From contig JAFZUH010000295.1 in assembly GCA_017618435.1 (NCBI GenBank), forward strand, positions 1 to 19,845: a DNA stretch of 19,845 nucleotides, written 5' to 3'. The DNA comes from Bacteroidales bacterium. Lineage in GTDB: Bacteria > Bacteroidota > Bacteroidia > Bacteroidales > WCHB1-69. The position numbers were made by a program, and so were the translations under genes. Positions 1-7,858 of the stretch are shown piece after piece. Below the pieces are notes generated by a model. The model did no database searches. It saw nothing but the letters and a program-made list of their open reading frames with translations, and was not told where the DNA came from. Every line of letters starts with the position of its first letter. The stretch's first letter is position 1.

Positions 1-2
1 AA

Positions 3-275
3 CGTGGACGCTCATTAGGAATCATTCTGTTCTCCGTAGAACAATTCCGAAGTGCTATACATGATCGTGTTAAAGGAAACTGTGCAACACATGCATACGG
101 GCGCACAAATGCAATAGAGGTTTCAAAACCCGATTACAAATACATTCCAAAAGTATATCAAAATATGATGACTCGCCTTTCCCCCGGTGAATATATCATT
201 TCAAATCCCGCTTTACGTTCGTTAGTAAACGTAAAATTTCCCAGACCGACATACAAACAATTCCCTAATGGATAA
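3..275 (+). CDS. HerA-like ATPase, C-terminal fragment (cut by window start)
   Basis: The frame beginning at base 3 is open to a TAA at 273-275 and gives the last 90 residues of a protein whose start lies outside the window. The segment GRSLGIILFSVEQF, then DRVKGNCATHAYGRT, then LSPGEYIISNP and VKFPRPTYKQ matches the C-terminal RecA-fold part of HerA/FtsK-type ATP-binding proteins. In these, a sensor-like strand (here ILFSVEQ) precedes the conserved arginine region. HerA proteins are hexameric ATPases that translocate double-stranded DNA and usually work with a partner nuclease or effector. The last 8 nt overlap the start of the next gene, so the two are probably translationally coupled. The Walker A and B motifs would lie upstream and cannot be checked here. 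Confidence 0.75.
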   Translation, partial: RGRSLGIILFSVEQFRSAIHDRVKGNCATHAYGRTNAIEVSKPDYKYIPKVYQNMMTRLSPGEYIISNPALRSLVNVKFPRPTYKQFPNG

Positions 276-1803
276 AACAAGCTATATGAAAGAACATAAA
301 TCAAAAGTAGGGAAAAACTTGATTTCCATGCTAATGTTTCAAATGTATGGAGATTCTAAATTGATTTATCGTGAATACATTCAAAATTCACGTGATGCAA
401 TTAATGACGCAGTTAATAGTGGTATTTTACAAAAAATCACAGAAGGAAGAATATCCATCACTATTGATAAAACAAATAGAAGCATAATAATTGAAGATAA
501 TGGAACAGGCGTGTCCTATAAAAATGTGGAACCTGTTTTACTTGATATTGCGGATTCCACAAAAGACGGTGAAACATCCGCCGGTCAATTTGGTATAGGA
601 AGATTAGTAGGTGGATATTTTTGTAAAAAGCTCTCCTTTAGGACATCCTTTCAAGGAGAAGAGAAGGGTTCCGAAATCATTTTTGACATTGATAAAATCA
701 AACAGATATTGGATGATGGGAATGACCATTCAACTGCAACGGAAGTAATTGACAGAACCACTGATTTGAATCTGTTTGAAGAAGACCAGTCAAAACATTA
801 CTTCATTGTCAAACTTGAAGATATTCATCCTGATTATCCTGAACTTTTGGATGTGAGTACTATATCGGAATATCTCATGGAAGTCGCCCCCATAGATTAT
901 TCTATGCCGTTTAAAAATCAATTGATTGCGACAAGCATTCCTGACGAATACAAAGAACTACAAAATAGTGTCGGACATTTCCAAATTTCGGTCAATGATT
1001 CCACCTCTCTAAAAAAACGCTATGGATTGACTATTGAGGGTACTGGTGATAATATTCTCGGATTAGAATATTTCAGTCTGAAGGACGAGGCATTCGGATT
1101 GTTGGCGTGGGGTTGGTACGCAATTACTCCATTTACAAAAGCCATCCCAGTCTCTGACAGAAATAGTTGTTTCCGTTTGAGAAAACATAATATTCAAGTG
1201 GGAGATGCAAATCTTTTGACATCTTTTTTCCCTAAAAATGAGACAAGAGGAAATAAGTATTTTTATGGAGAAATCCATATTGTAAATCCGAAAATAAAAT
1301 TAAATAGTGCACGAGACGGATTAGCACCTACACCCGAATCTGAAAAACTGAAATCTTTAATACGCGATAAGTTTGATGAATTGGTCAAATTGTATCATTT
1401 GGCAAATGACATGAAAAACATTGTCAAAAAAAATGATAAGGCCTCGGAATCACCCACTACTGAAGAGCAGCAAATAGCACTTCGGGGAGAGATACAAAAA
1501 AAAGAAAATTCCAAAAATGCACAATCACAAGCTGCCAAACAAGTTATTGAGCATTATAAACAAAAAGTTAGTGATCCTGCTGAAAAATCGAATGCGGAGA
1601 TTGTGCCATCAGGCTCGTATAGTAAAAAATCAACTTCTTTATCCGCTACATCAGACCCATTTGAAGTATTAAAAGAGACTATGACGGACTCAGACATCAA
1701 GCTCACCAAACACATATTCGATCTGTTCACCTCCAATTGCCCTCAAAAGCACATTGAACTGATAGAGGAATTGAAGAAAAAAGTGATAAAAGATTTGGCT
1801 TAA
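268..1803 (+). CDS. Hsp90-like (GHKL) ATPase
   Basis: This 511-residue protein has a clear N-terminal GHKL/Hsp90-type ATP-binding domain. The N box is REYIQNSRDAI (E36, N40, D43), the G1 box is EDNGTG (D77, G79, G81), and the G2 box is GQFGIGR (G106, G109, G111). Residues about 260-350 contain the stretch NPKIKLNSARDGL, which resembles the S5-fold middle domain of Hsp90/MORC-like ATPases, where a conserved Arg contacts the ATP phosphate. The C-terminal 130 residues are charged, Lys/Glu/Ser-rich and probably flexible. There is no signal peptide or membrane segment, so it is cytoplasmic. It is far too divergent to be HtpG itself. Its start overlaps the HerA-like gene by 8 nt and its stop lies 1 nt before the radical SAM gene. 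That context suggests a component of a multi-protein conflict or defence system; this role is inferred. Confidence 0.85.
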   Translation: MDKTSYMKEHKSKVGKNLISMLMFQMYGDSKLIYREYIQNSRDAINDAVNSGILQKITEGRISITIDKTNRSIIIEDNGTGVSYKNVEPVLLDIADSTKDGETSAGQFGIGRLVGGYFCKKLSFRTSFQGEEKGSEIIFDIDKIKQILDDGNDHSTATEVIDRTTDLNLFEEDQSKHYFIVKLEDIHPDYPELLDVSTISEYLMEVAPIDYSMPFKNQLIATSIPDEYKELQNSVGHFQISVNDSTSLKKRYGLTIEGTGDNILGLEYFSLKDEAFGLLAWGWYAITPFTKAIPVSDRNSCFRLRKHNIQVGDANLLTSFFPKNETRGNKYFYGEIHIVNPKIKLNSARDGLAPTPESEKLKSLIRDKFDELVKLYHLANDMKNIVKKNDKASESPTTEEQQIALRGEIQKKENSKNAQSQAAKQVIEHYKQKVSDPAEKSNAEIVPSGSYSKKSTSLSATSDPFEVLKETMTDSDIKLTKHIFDLFTSNCPQKHIELIEELKKKVIKDLA

Positions 1804-1804
1804 A

Positions 1805-3874
1805 ATGGCACAACAAAAAAGGAATCGAAAAGTTCTGCTGATCGAGCCGAATTATGCGAACAAGTTTCCTCCTATAGGACTGATGAAAATCTCCACTTAT
1901 TACAAAATGTTAGGAGATGAAGTAGTGTTCTATAAGGGGGACCTGAAACTATTTGTTATTGAGCGGATAGCAGACAAATGCATAGATGCTTTCTCTCAGA
2001 TTGATTCCTCTATTGACTGGCGTATTAAGCGTGAGTTCTTTATTGAATATATTCGTACAAAACGCAAAGAGTATGCAAATTCGTTGGTTGTTGAAGAATC
2101 CGAAATGTCACTTTTGCTTTGGGCAAAACTAATTGAATTCAAGGACTATTATTGGAATGGGATTTGGAAACAAAAGCAAGAAAGAGAATGGGATATTGTT
2201 GGAGTTACCACTCTTTTTACTTTTTACTGGGACATAACCATTAAAACTATTGAGTTCGCCAAATTGCTCGTCAAAGATGAAAACAGTCTTATGGTTGGGG
2301 GAGTACTAGCTTCTATTCAGCCTCAAGAAGTGTCAATTGCTACAGGTCTAAGAATTCACGAACGAGGCAGTACAGGTGGAATACACATTGGGATTTTACA
2401 TCCAGGAGACCTTGATAAAGACAATGATATTCCTATTGATGAGTTGGAACTTGATTACTCTATACTTGACGAAATTGACTATCAATACCCGATGTCAAAC
2501 GCATACTATCGGTATACCACAAGAGGTTGTGTGAGAAACTGCGCATTTTGTGCTGTGAAGACTCTCGAACCCATTTACCAAGATTACATTCCATTAAAAA
2601 CACGGATTGACAATATTCGAGAAAAGTACGGTGAACAAAAAGACCTCCTATTGATGGACAACAATGTGTTGGCCTCTAAGCATTTTGTGAAAATCATCCA
2701 AGAAATAAAAGATTGCGGATTTGCAAAGGGTGCCAAATTTAGCCAGCCTAATTTATTGGACATCAGCATTAGAAATTTGAAAAATGGGACCAACGACCGT
2801 GCTTATATTCGCAAATCACAGAAGCTGTTGATGGAATTGTACAAGAAATTAAAAGACAAGGAAGAATCATACTTTGCTTATCAGGTTCTATTTCAAAAAT
2901 TCCACATAAATAAGATACAATCAGCAACAAAAGAGAATATTCTCTTAGCTTATGACGAACTGAAGGACTTATATGACAAACATTACCAACCAGGAAAAGG
3001 CAAACTCCGTTTTGTTGATTTCAACCAAGGTTTGGATGCAAGATTATTCACACCTGAAAAAGCAAGCCTCTTTGGTCAAATTGCAATTCGTCCTGTCAGA
3101 ATCGCTTTTGATGATATTAAGACAAAAGAAAAGTATTGTGCAGCAATCAGAATGTGTAAAAATGTCGGAATAAAAGATTTCTCTAATTACTTGTTATATA
3201 ACTATAAGGATCATCCTGATGATTTATATAACCGATTACGGATTAATGTCGATTTATGTGATAAATTAGAAATTAGCATATATTCTTTCCCAATGAAATT
3301 TCATCCAATTCGGAAAACTGATGATATGGAAGAAGATTTCTCACATAATCGAGATTATATTGGAGTGAATTGGAATAGGAAATATATTCGTGCCATTCAA
3401 GCCATACTTAACAGCACAAAAGGGAAAATAGGTAGAGGAACTTTTTTTTTCAAAAAAGCATTCGGTGAAAATCTTGAAGAATATCACAAATTACTTGAAA
3501 TGCCAGAGACGATGATTATTTATCGTTTTTTCTTTGAATGGCTCGGTTGTGAAAAAGGTATTAGAAAAGCGGAAGAAATACTTGGTCATAGTATGGAATT
3601 CGTTTCTACGCAAGCATGGTGGATTTGTTTCAATGAATGTAGAATCACATTATCAAAAAAAGATTGGAATGAAGTACTTGACTATATTCATAAAAATGAT
3701 TTTGAAAACAATAGTCATTTTACAAATCCTATAGTAATAAAGTTGCTTTCTTTTTATGAAAATAATAGAAAAGCAATAATAGATACAAAAACAGAACTAT
3801 TTAAAATGAAGTTAGAATATGATAAAAACCCAATTCAAGAATTAAAACGACATATCAAGAATACTAAAAAATAG
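1805..3874 (+). CDS. Radical SAM protein with N-terminal B12-binding-like domain
   Basis: This 689-residue protein begins with a Rossmann-like B12-binding-type domain (KVLLIEPNY at 9-17, PPIGLMKISTYY at 22-33, VGGVLAS at 164-170). A radical SAM core follows, with the cluster motif GCVRNCAFC giving CX3CX2C at C242, C246 and C249. Further on, DFNQGLDARLF and the following Asp/Arg-rich strands fit the later half of the SAM barrel. The last 200 residues are a helical extension with no recognised domain. Radical SAM enzymes cleave S-adenosylmethionine to a 5'-deoxyadenosyl radical; the substrate here is unknown. No DxHxxG cobalamin-ligand motif is visible, which is common in this enzyme class, so B12 use is uncertain. 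It lies 1 nt after the GHKL ATPase gene. It might modify a nucleotide, a nucleic acid or a partner protein of the cassette. Confidence 0.88.
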   Translation: MAQQKRNRKVLLIEPNYANKFPPIGLMKISTYYKMLGDEVVFYKGDLKLFVIERIADKCIDAFSQIDSSIDWRIKREFFIEYIRTKRKEYANSLVVEESEMSLLLWAKLIEFKDYYWNGIWKQKQEREWDIVGVTTLFTFYWDITIKTIEFAKLLVKDENSLMVGGVLASIQPQEVSIATGLRIHERGSTGGIHIGILHPGDLDKDNDIPIDELELDYSILDEIDYQYPMSNAYYRYTTRGCVRNCAFCAVKTLEPIYQDYIPLKTRIDNIREKYGEQKDLLLMDNNVLASKHFVKIIQEIKDCGFAKGAKFSQPNLLDISIRNLKNGTNDRAYIRKSQKLLMELYKKLKDKEESYFAYQVLFQKFHINKIQSATKENILLAYDELKDLYDKHYQPGKGKLRFVDFNQGLDARLFTPEKASLFGQIAIRPVRIAFDDIKTKEKYCAAIRMCKNVGIKDFSNYLLYNYKDHPDDLYNRLRINVDLCDKLEISIYSFPMKFHPIRKTDDMEEDFSHNRDYIGVNWNRKYIRAIQAILNSTKGKIGRGTFFFKKAFGENLEEYHKLLEMPETMIIYRFFFEWLGCEKGIRKAEEILGHSMEFVSTQAWWICFNECRITLSKKDWNEVLDYIHKNDFENNSHFTNPIVIKLLSFYENNRKAIIDTKTELFKMKLEYDKNPIQELKRHIKNTKK

Positions 3875-3958
3875 TATCTGCAAAGTAATCGTTTGCTTAC
3901 GAACAAACATAGGCTTTTGCCATTAGTTATCATGACTGATTTTGTCTCATTTCTGGCA

Positions 3959-4186
3959 TTATTCACTACAATAGCATCTCAAAATACTTTCCACATAGCC
4001 TGTATTTTTCTTGCCTAATATTGTTTTAATTTTTGTCTGTATTTCTTCTTTGGTTTTGTCGGATAGGAGAGCATTGGCTATCTGTTCATGGTATTTTGCC
4101 GGCACATTTGTTTGGGCAAGTTGTTGCAGATACCTTGATATTATCCCCCAAAGTGTGTAATTTCCGTGCCAATAGGCCGATATTTG
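3959..4186 (-). pseudogene. Truncated C-terminal remnant of an unknown gene
   Basis: On the minus strand a frame of 75 codons ends at TAA (3959-3961). It reads like genuine protein: YWHGNYTLWGIISRYLQQL, then a Lys/Glu-rich helix, ending GYVESILRCYCSE. It has no start codon, and its upstream side runs into the terminator hairpin of the M49 peptidase gene. It therefore appears to be the 3' end of a gene whose remainder was lost, possibly when the cassette on its other side arrived or the region was rearranged. I do not recognise the family. The rest of the gap after the radical SAM gene (3875-3958) shows nothing I can name. A chance open frame remains possible. Confidence 0.4.
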
Positions 4187-4192
4187 AAAAAC

Positions 4193-4222
4193 AATAAAAG
4201 CCCATTTTAATGGGCTTTTATT
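4193..4222 (-). terminator. Bidirectional intrinsic terminator hairpin
   Basis: A perfect 12-bp inverted repeat, AATAAAAGCCCA / TGGGCTTTTATT, is separated by a TTTTAA loop. A GC core flanked by A and T runs gives a terminator-like structure in both directions. It lies 30 nt beyond the stop of the M49 peptidase gene on the minus strand. It could also stop read-through from the upstream plus-strand cassette. Confidence 0.85.
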
Positions 4223-4251
4223 ACAATATAAAATAATTAAAACAATTAAAA

Positions 4252-5889
4252 TTATTCCAAACCAAGACTTTTTTTGCCTTGAATAAAGTCTATATCACGC
4301 GGAATGTTGGCGTTGGCAATTTTTTCCAAGTCTGCTTTTAGGTTGTCATTTATTTGACTGTTTTCTTGGTAATATTTAATAGCATAGTCAATATCACCGT
4401 CTCCTTCCACTTGAAGTATCAAAGCAGCCCATTGTTCCATGGCTTGTTGTGCTTTGCTCATATCGATGATATATTTACCGTTTTCATCACGATAGAATGC
4501 TCCGTTTTTTTCAAATGAGTTGAAACACATAAGGTTTGCATTTCCATGAGCACTTGAAGTGCCGAACCGAACCGAACGCAAAATGCCTGCGATAAAAGTA
4601 ACATAGGCATCTTCTACAGTAATATTGGTAATTTCGCCTCTTTCAATCAATTTTTGAACCATAAAAAGTCCTAAAATATCAGCTTTGGCTTCTTCCCAAG
4701 CGGAATATTGTTCACCAAGGGCTACCCTTACAGTTCCTTTGTTGGTGATTGTATTTTTTATACCTAAACCATGAGCTACTTCGTGGAAAGTAACATTCCA
4801 GAAGAAGGCATCAAATTTAACGTTGTCAAGTTGGTCATCATTAACAATTACATTAGCAATAGGCACCAATATTTTGTCAAATTTGGCCATCATAGCGTTT
4901 TTCAATTGCAAACGGCGGCTGCCTTTTTGCAGGTGTACTCTTTCGTCATTAGGAAGATTGATGGCAATGGTTTTGCTGCCCGAATTGCAATCGCCGGCAT
5001 AATAAACGGCATTGTAGACGTTGAGGTCGGAACTTGTGCCGGGAACTTCTTGTTTGTATTTTGCATCGCAAGGCAATTCTTGTTGCAAACTTGGCAACAT
5101 GGTGATAAATTTGGACAAGTTTTTGCTCCCTTCCAAGTCTTTTATCAAAACAAATGCTTCGTAGGCGGTTTTTCTGCCGAAAAGTTTGTCTTCATAATTT
5201 TCGATAGGTCCGACAACAAAATCGATATTGCTGTTTTTCATATCCATCCATGCCATATCGCTGTCAAAATAATTGTCTGTTTTGAAGGCTTGCAAGCGAG
5301 TTTCCAAATATTTTTTCATTTCAGCGTTGTCGGTCAAATTGATGGCTTTTTCCAACAATTCGCACACTTTGTCCAATTGAGTTTTGTAATAATCTTTGTA
5401 CCAAACTACTTGCAGTTTTCCTTCATTATCACGGGTGATAACGGTGTATTGGCTTTCTTTGTTTTCGTCTGCCAATTGTTCAAATTCTTCTTTGGTCATA
5501 TCGGCAGGGTAGAAACATGCTCCAGCAGGTTTTTCGCCATAACCTTCAATAAAAGGAGCCATATTGCCCAATCTGTCCCAAGGACCATAGTTTATTTGGG
5601 CAAAACGTTTAGCCCATTCGTTGGAGATGGTGTCAATCAAAGATTTGTCCCCATAAGATTGTTGCCAGAACAAATCGTCCATAATTTTGGCGATGTCAAT
5701 AAAAATACCCAATAGTTCTTTTTCGTTTGCCGAAAGATGAGAAATATCGGCAGTTAATTCAAAACTTGCAAATTCTTCCACTTTTTGTTGAAGCGGACTT
5801 TTTTCAACCGTTTCTTTGGTAGTATTGTTGCAACTCATGCAAGTTAAAAGAGCTGCAAATGCTGTTGCGGAAATGAAATGTTTGTTCAT
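4252..5889 (-). CDS. M49-family (dipeptidyl peptidase III-like) zinc peptidase, lipoprotein
   Basis: This 545-residue protein has a zinc site typical of family M49: HEVAHG (H369, E370, H373) with the third-ligand motif EEAKAD at 399-404. M49 enzymes release dipeptides from peptide N-termini. The zinc motif here is the five-residue HEXXH form rather than the six-residue HEXXGH form of classical DPP III, a variant found in some bacterial members. The N-terminus has a hydrophobic signal followed by LLTCMSCNN, so it is probably a lipoprotein anchored at C17 or C20 and acting in the periplasm or at the cell surface. It is transcribed alone, with a -7 box 35 nt upstream and a strong terminator downstream. 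Substrate specificity cannot be read from the sequence. The family call is firm; strict DPP III activity is not. Confidence 0.88.
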   Translation of the reverse strand: MNKHFISATAFAALLTCMSCNNTTKETVEKSPLQQKVEEFASFELTADISHLSANEKELLGIFIDIAKIMDDLFWQQSYGDKSLIDTISNEWAKRFAQINYGPWDRLGNMAPFIEGYGEKPAGACFYPADMTKEEFEQLADENKESQYTVITRDNEGKLQVVWYKDYYKTQLDKVCELLEKAINLTDNAEMKKYLETRLQAFKTDNYFDSDMAWMDMKNSNIDFVVGPIENYEDKLFGRKTAYEAFVLIKDLEGSKNLSKFITMLPSLQQELPCDAKYKQEVPGTSSDLNVYNAVYYAGDCNSGSKTIAINLPNDERVHLQKGSRRLQLKNAMMAKFDKILVPIANVIVNDDQLDNVKFDAFFWNVTFHEVAHGLGIKNTITNKGTVRVALGEQYSAWEEAKADILGLFMVQKLIERGEITNITVEDAYVTFIAGILRSVRFGTSSAHGNANLMCFNSFEKNGAFYRDENGKYIIDMSKAQQAMEQWAALILQVEGDGDIDYAIKYYQENSQINDNLKADLEKIANANIPRDIDFIQGKKSLGLE

Positions 5890-5924
5890 GTGAAAAAAAT
5901 TAAGTTTAACAAATTATGATACTG

Positions 5925-5932
5925 CAAAGGTA
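5925..5932 (-). promoter_or_regulatory. Bacteroidota-type -7 box for the M49 peptidase gene
   Basis: On the minus strand the sequence reads TACCTTTG, matching TAnnTTTG. It lies 35 nt before the M49 start codon, in the divergent gap with pyrD. No well-spaced TTTG -33 box is obvious. Confidence 0.6.
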
Positions 5933-6027
5933 TTAAAAAATATCAAATAAAACACCAACAATTATTCACTATTTGTCAAGATAAAATCTGAAGGCGGTTT
6001 ATCGGTGTATGTTGTGTAAAAAAATGT

Positions 6028-6035
6028 TATCTTTG
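6028..6035 (+). promoter_or_regulatory. Bacteroidota-type -7 box for pyrD
   Basis: TATCTTTG matches TAnnTTTG and ends 29 nt before the pyrD start codon. TTGTG at 6012-6016 is the nearest upstream TTG but is closer than the usual spacing, so only the -7 element is firm. Confidence 0.6.
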
Positions 6036-6064
6036 CGAAAATTTGAAATACTAAAAAGTAAAAG

Positions 6065-6973
6065 ATGGCAGATTTATCAGTAAAGATTGGCAATATGTGT
6101 TTGAAAAATCCGGTGATGACGGCTTCAGGAACATTTGGTTATGGGGAAGAATTCGCCGATTTTTTGGATTTGAACAAATTAGGCGGTTTTATTGTAAAAG
6201 GCACCACATTGTTGCCACGAGAAGGCAATGATTATCCTCGTATGGCAGAGACGCCTGCGGGTATGTTGAATGCTGTCGGTTTGCAAAACAAAGGTGTAGA
6301 TTATTTTATTGAACATATTTATCCCCGCATAAAACATTTACAAACCAATGTTCTTGTCAATGTATCTGGTTCGTCTATCGAAGACTATGTGGCAACGGCA
6401 GAGAAAATTAATGATTTGGACCATATTCCCGCCATAGAATTAAATATTTCCTGTCCTAATGTCAAACAAGGGGGAATGGCATTCGGGACAACGACCACAT
6501 CTGCCCAAGCCGTGGTTGCTGCTGTGCGAAAGGCTTATCATAAAACATTGATAGTGAAACTATCGCCAAATGTTACGGATATAACGGCTATTGCCAAGGC
6601 TGTAGAGCAAGGAGGAGCCGATGCGATATCGCTTATCAATACATTGTTGGGTATGGCTATAGATGCAGAAAAACAAAAACCTATACTTTCCACAATAACA
6701 GGCGGTTTGTCGGGACCTTGTGTCAAACCGATTGCCTTGCGAATGGTATGGCAGGTGAGCAAGGCGGTAAATATTCCCGTTGTAGGTTTGGGGGGGGTAA
6801 TGTCGGCTACTGATGCCATAGAATTCCTTTTGGCTGGAGCAACGGCTGTACAAATAGGGACGGCAAATTTTATTGACCCGCAAATTTCTCTCAAAATTGT
6901 AGATGGAATAAACAATTACCTTGACAGAAAATCTGTGGCTAAAGTCGGAGATATTATCGGATTGATTCGATAA
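6065..6973 (+). CDS. pyrD: Dihydroorotate dehydrogenase, class 1B catalytic subunit
   Basis: This 302-residue FMN enzyme oxidises dihydroorotate to orotate, the fourth step of UMP synthesis. Visible family marks are NPVMTASGTFGYG near the start, KGTTLLPREGN, and NISCPNVKQGG with catalytic Cys130. The FMN phosphate-binding end includes GLGGVMSATDAIEFLLAGA and VQIGTAN. A cysteine as catalytic base and the length point to class 1B, which normally pairs with the iron-sulfur/FAD subunit PyrK to pass electrons to NAD. No pyrK is adjacent: the upstream neighbour is divergent and the downstream neighbour convergent, so pyrD is a single-gene unit here. The protein is cytoplasmic. The ATG at 6065 fits both the family N-terminus and the promoter position. 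Confidence 0.96.
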   Translation: MADLSVKIGNMCLKNPVMTASGTFGYGEEFADFLDLNKLGGFIVKGTTLLPREGNDYPRMAETPAGMLNAVGLQNKGVDYFIEHIYPRIKHLQTNVLVNVSGSSIEDYVATAEKINDLDHIPAIELNISCPNVKQGGMAFGTTTTSAQAVVAAVRKAYHKTLIVKLSPNVTDITAIAKAVEQGGADAISLINTLLGMAIDAEKQKPILSTITGGLSGPCVKPIALRMVWQVSKAVNIPVVGLGGVMSATDAIEFLLAGATAVQIGTANFIDPQISLKIVDGINNYLDRKSVAKVGDIIGLIR

Positions 6974-6983
6974 TGTTATTGTT

Positions 6984-7796
6984 TTAGATAAAAACTTTAA
7001 AATCTTCTTTTGCCGCCAATACTTCTGGAAAAATAGGGCGGATTTCTTCCAAAAACGGACTAATATCACTATATCGGGCAGAGTAGTGTCCGATGAGCAA
7101 TTTTTTTGCATGTGCTTTTACGGCAATTTTGGCGGCATCTATTGTTGTGGAATGGAATTTGTCTTGTGCCGTTTGTGTTAGTTCTTTCAGAAAAGTTGTT
7201 TCGTGGTACAGCATATCCACATTTTGAATGTGTTTGGCGACCGATGGCATGTATTTTGTGTCGGAACAATAGGCAAACGATTGCACTTGATTTGTTTGTG
7301 TTTCGTCTTCTTGTTCTTGGACAGGTGGAAGTTTTTCTTGAAAAAGAAATCCATGTGTACGAATGCTATGTTTTAGCGGAAAGGCTTTGACTTGTAGGGT
7401 GGGCAAATCCAAAAGGATAGAATTTTTGCCTTTTATGGGGTGAAATATCAAAGGATATTGAAGTTGTGTTTTTTCAATTGCCAAAGTTGTTTTTATAAGT
7501 TTTTCCAAGGGTTGATGAGCATAAATATGCAAAGGAGTTTTTCTTCCCAATAGATTTTGAGTGAAAACAAATCCGAATAAACCGAAAAAATGGTCGCCAT
7601 GCAGATGAGAAATGAAAATATGTCCAATTTGTTGCATGCGAATGCTGTTTTTTCGTAGCCGTATTTGGGTACCTTCACCACAATCTATCAATATATATTC
7701 TCTCAACAAAGAGGAACGCAACAAAAACGCACTCGGATACCGTGTAGATGTCGGTGTTGCCGAACTGCAACCTAAAACAGTTAAGGATAAAGCCAT
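6984..7796 (-). CDS. rnz: Ribonuclease Z (tRNA 3'-processing endonuclease)
   Basis: This is a 270-residue metallo-beta-lactamase-fold nuclease that trims tRNA precursors after the discriminator base. The zinc motif HLHGDH is at 64-69. HSIRTHGFLF, YCSDTKY, HETTF, the FHSTT loop and GHYSARY follow in the family order. The N-terminal GCSSATPTSTR region corresponds to the PxKxRN-type loop. The protein is shorter than the usual 300-310 residues. The stretch between GFLFQEK and YCSDT is about 30 residues shorter than in typical bacterial enzymes, and it lacks the Gly/Pro-containing flexible-arm segment used for tRNA binding. Its stop faces the pyrD stop across 10 nt. A terminator hairpin sits just upstream of the start codon, so its own promoter is unclear. 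Confidence 0.9.
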   Translation of the reverse strand: MALSLTVLGCSSATPTSTRYPSAFLLRSSLLREYILIDCGEGTQIRLRKNSIRMQQIGHIFISHLHGDHFFGLFGFVFTQNLLGRKTPLHIYAHQPLEKLIKTTLAIEKTQLQYPLIFHPIKGKNSILLDLPTLQVKAFPLKHSIRTHGFLFQEKLPPVQEQEDETQTNQVQSFAYCSDTKYMPSVAKHIQNVDMLYHETTFLKELTQTAQDKFHSTTIDAAKIAVKAHAKKLLIGHYSARYSDISPFLEEIRPIFPEVLAAKEDFKVFI

Positions 7797-7805
7797 AGAT
7801 AATGA

Positions 7806-7839
7806 GAAAAAACTCCGTCTGTTATAAAAACAGACGGAG
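7806..7839 (-). terminator. Intrinsic terminator after the C69 dipeptidase gene
   Basis: CTCCGTCTGT and ACAGACGGAG form a perfect 10-bp stem with a 7-nt loop (7813-7839). On the minus strand the hairpin is followed directly by TTTTTT, as in a factor-independent terminator. It starts 19 nt beyond the C69 dipeptidase stop and ends only about 10 nt before the rnz start codon, so it may also limit read-through into rnz. Confidence 0.85.
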
Positions 7840-7858
7840 AATGAAATATGAGAAAATA

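Noticed and set aside
4771..5715. 314-codon plus-strand open frame opposite the M49 peptidase gene
   Set aside because: It mirrors the codon use of the peptidase, is Phe/Val-rich without a domain, and has no promoter or start context.
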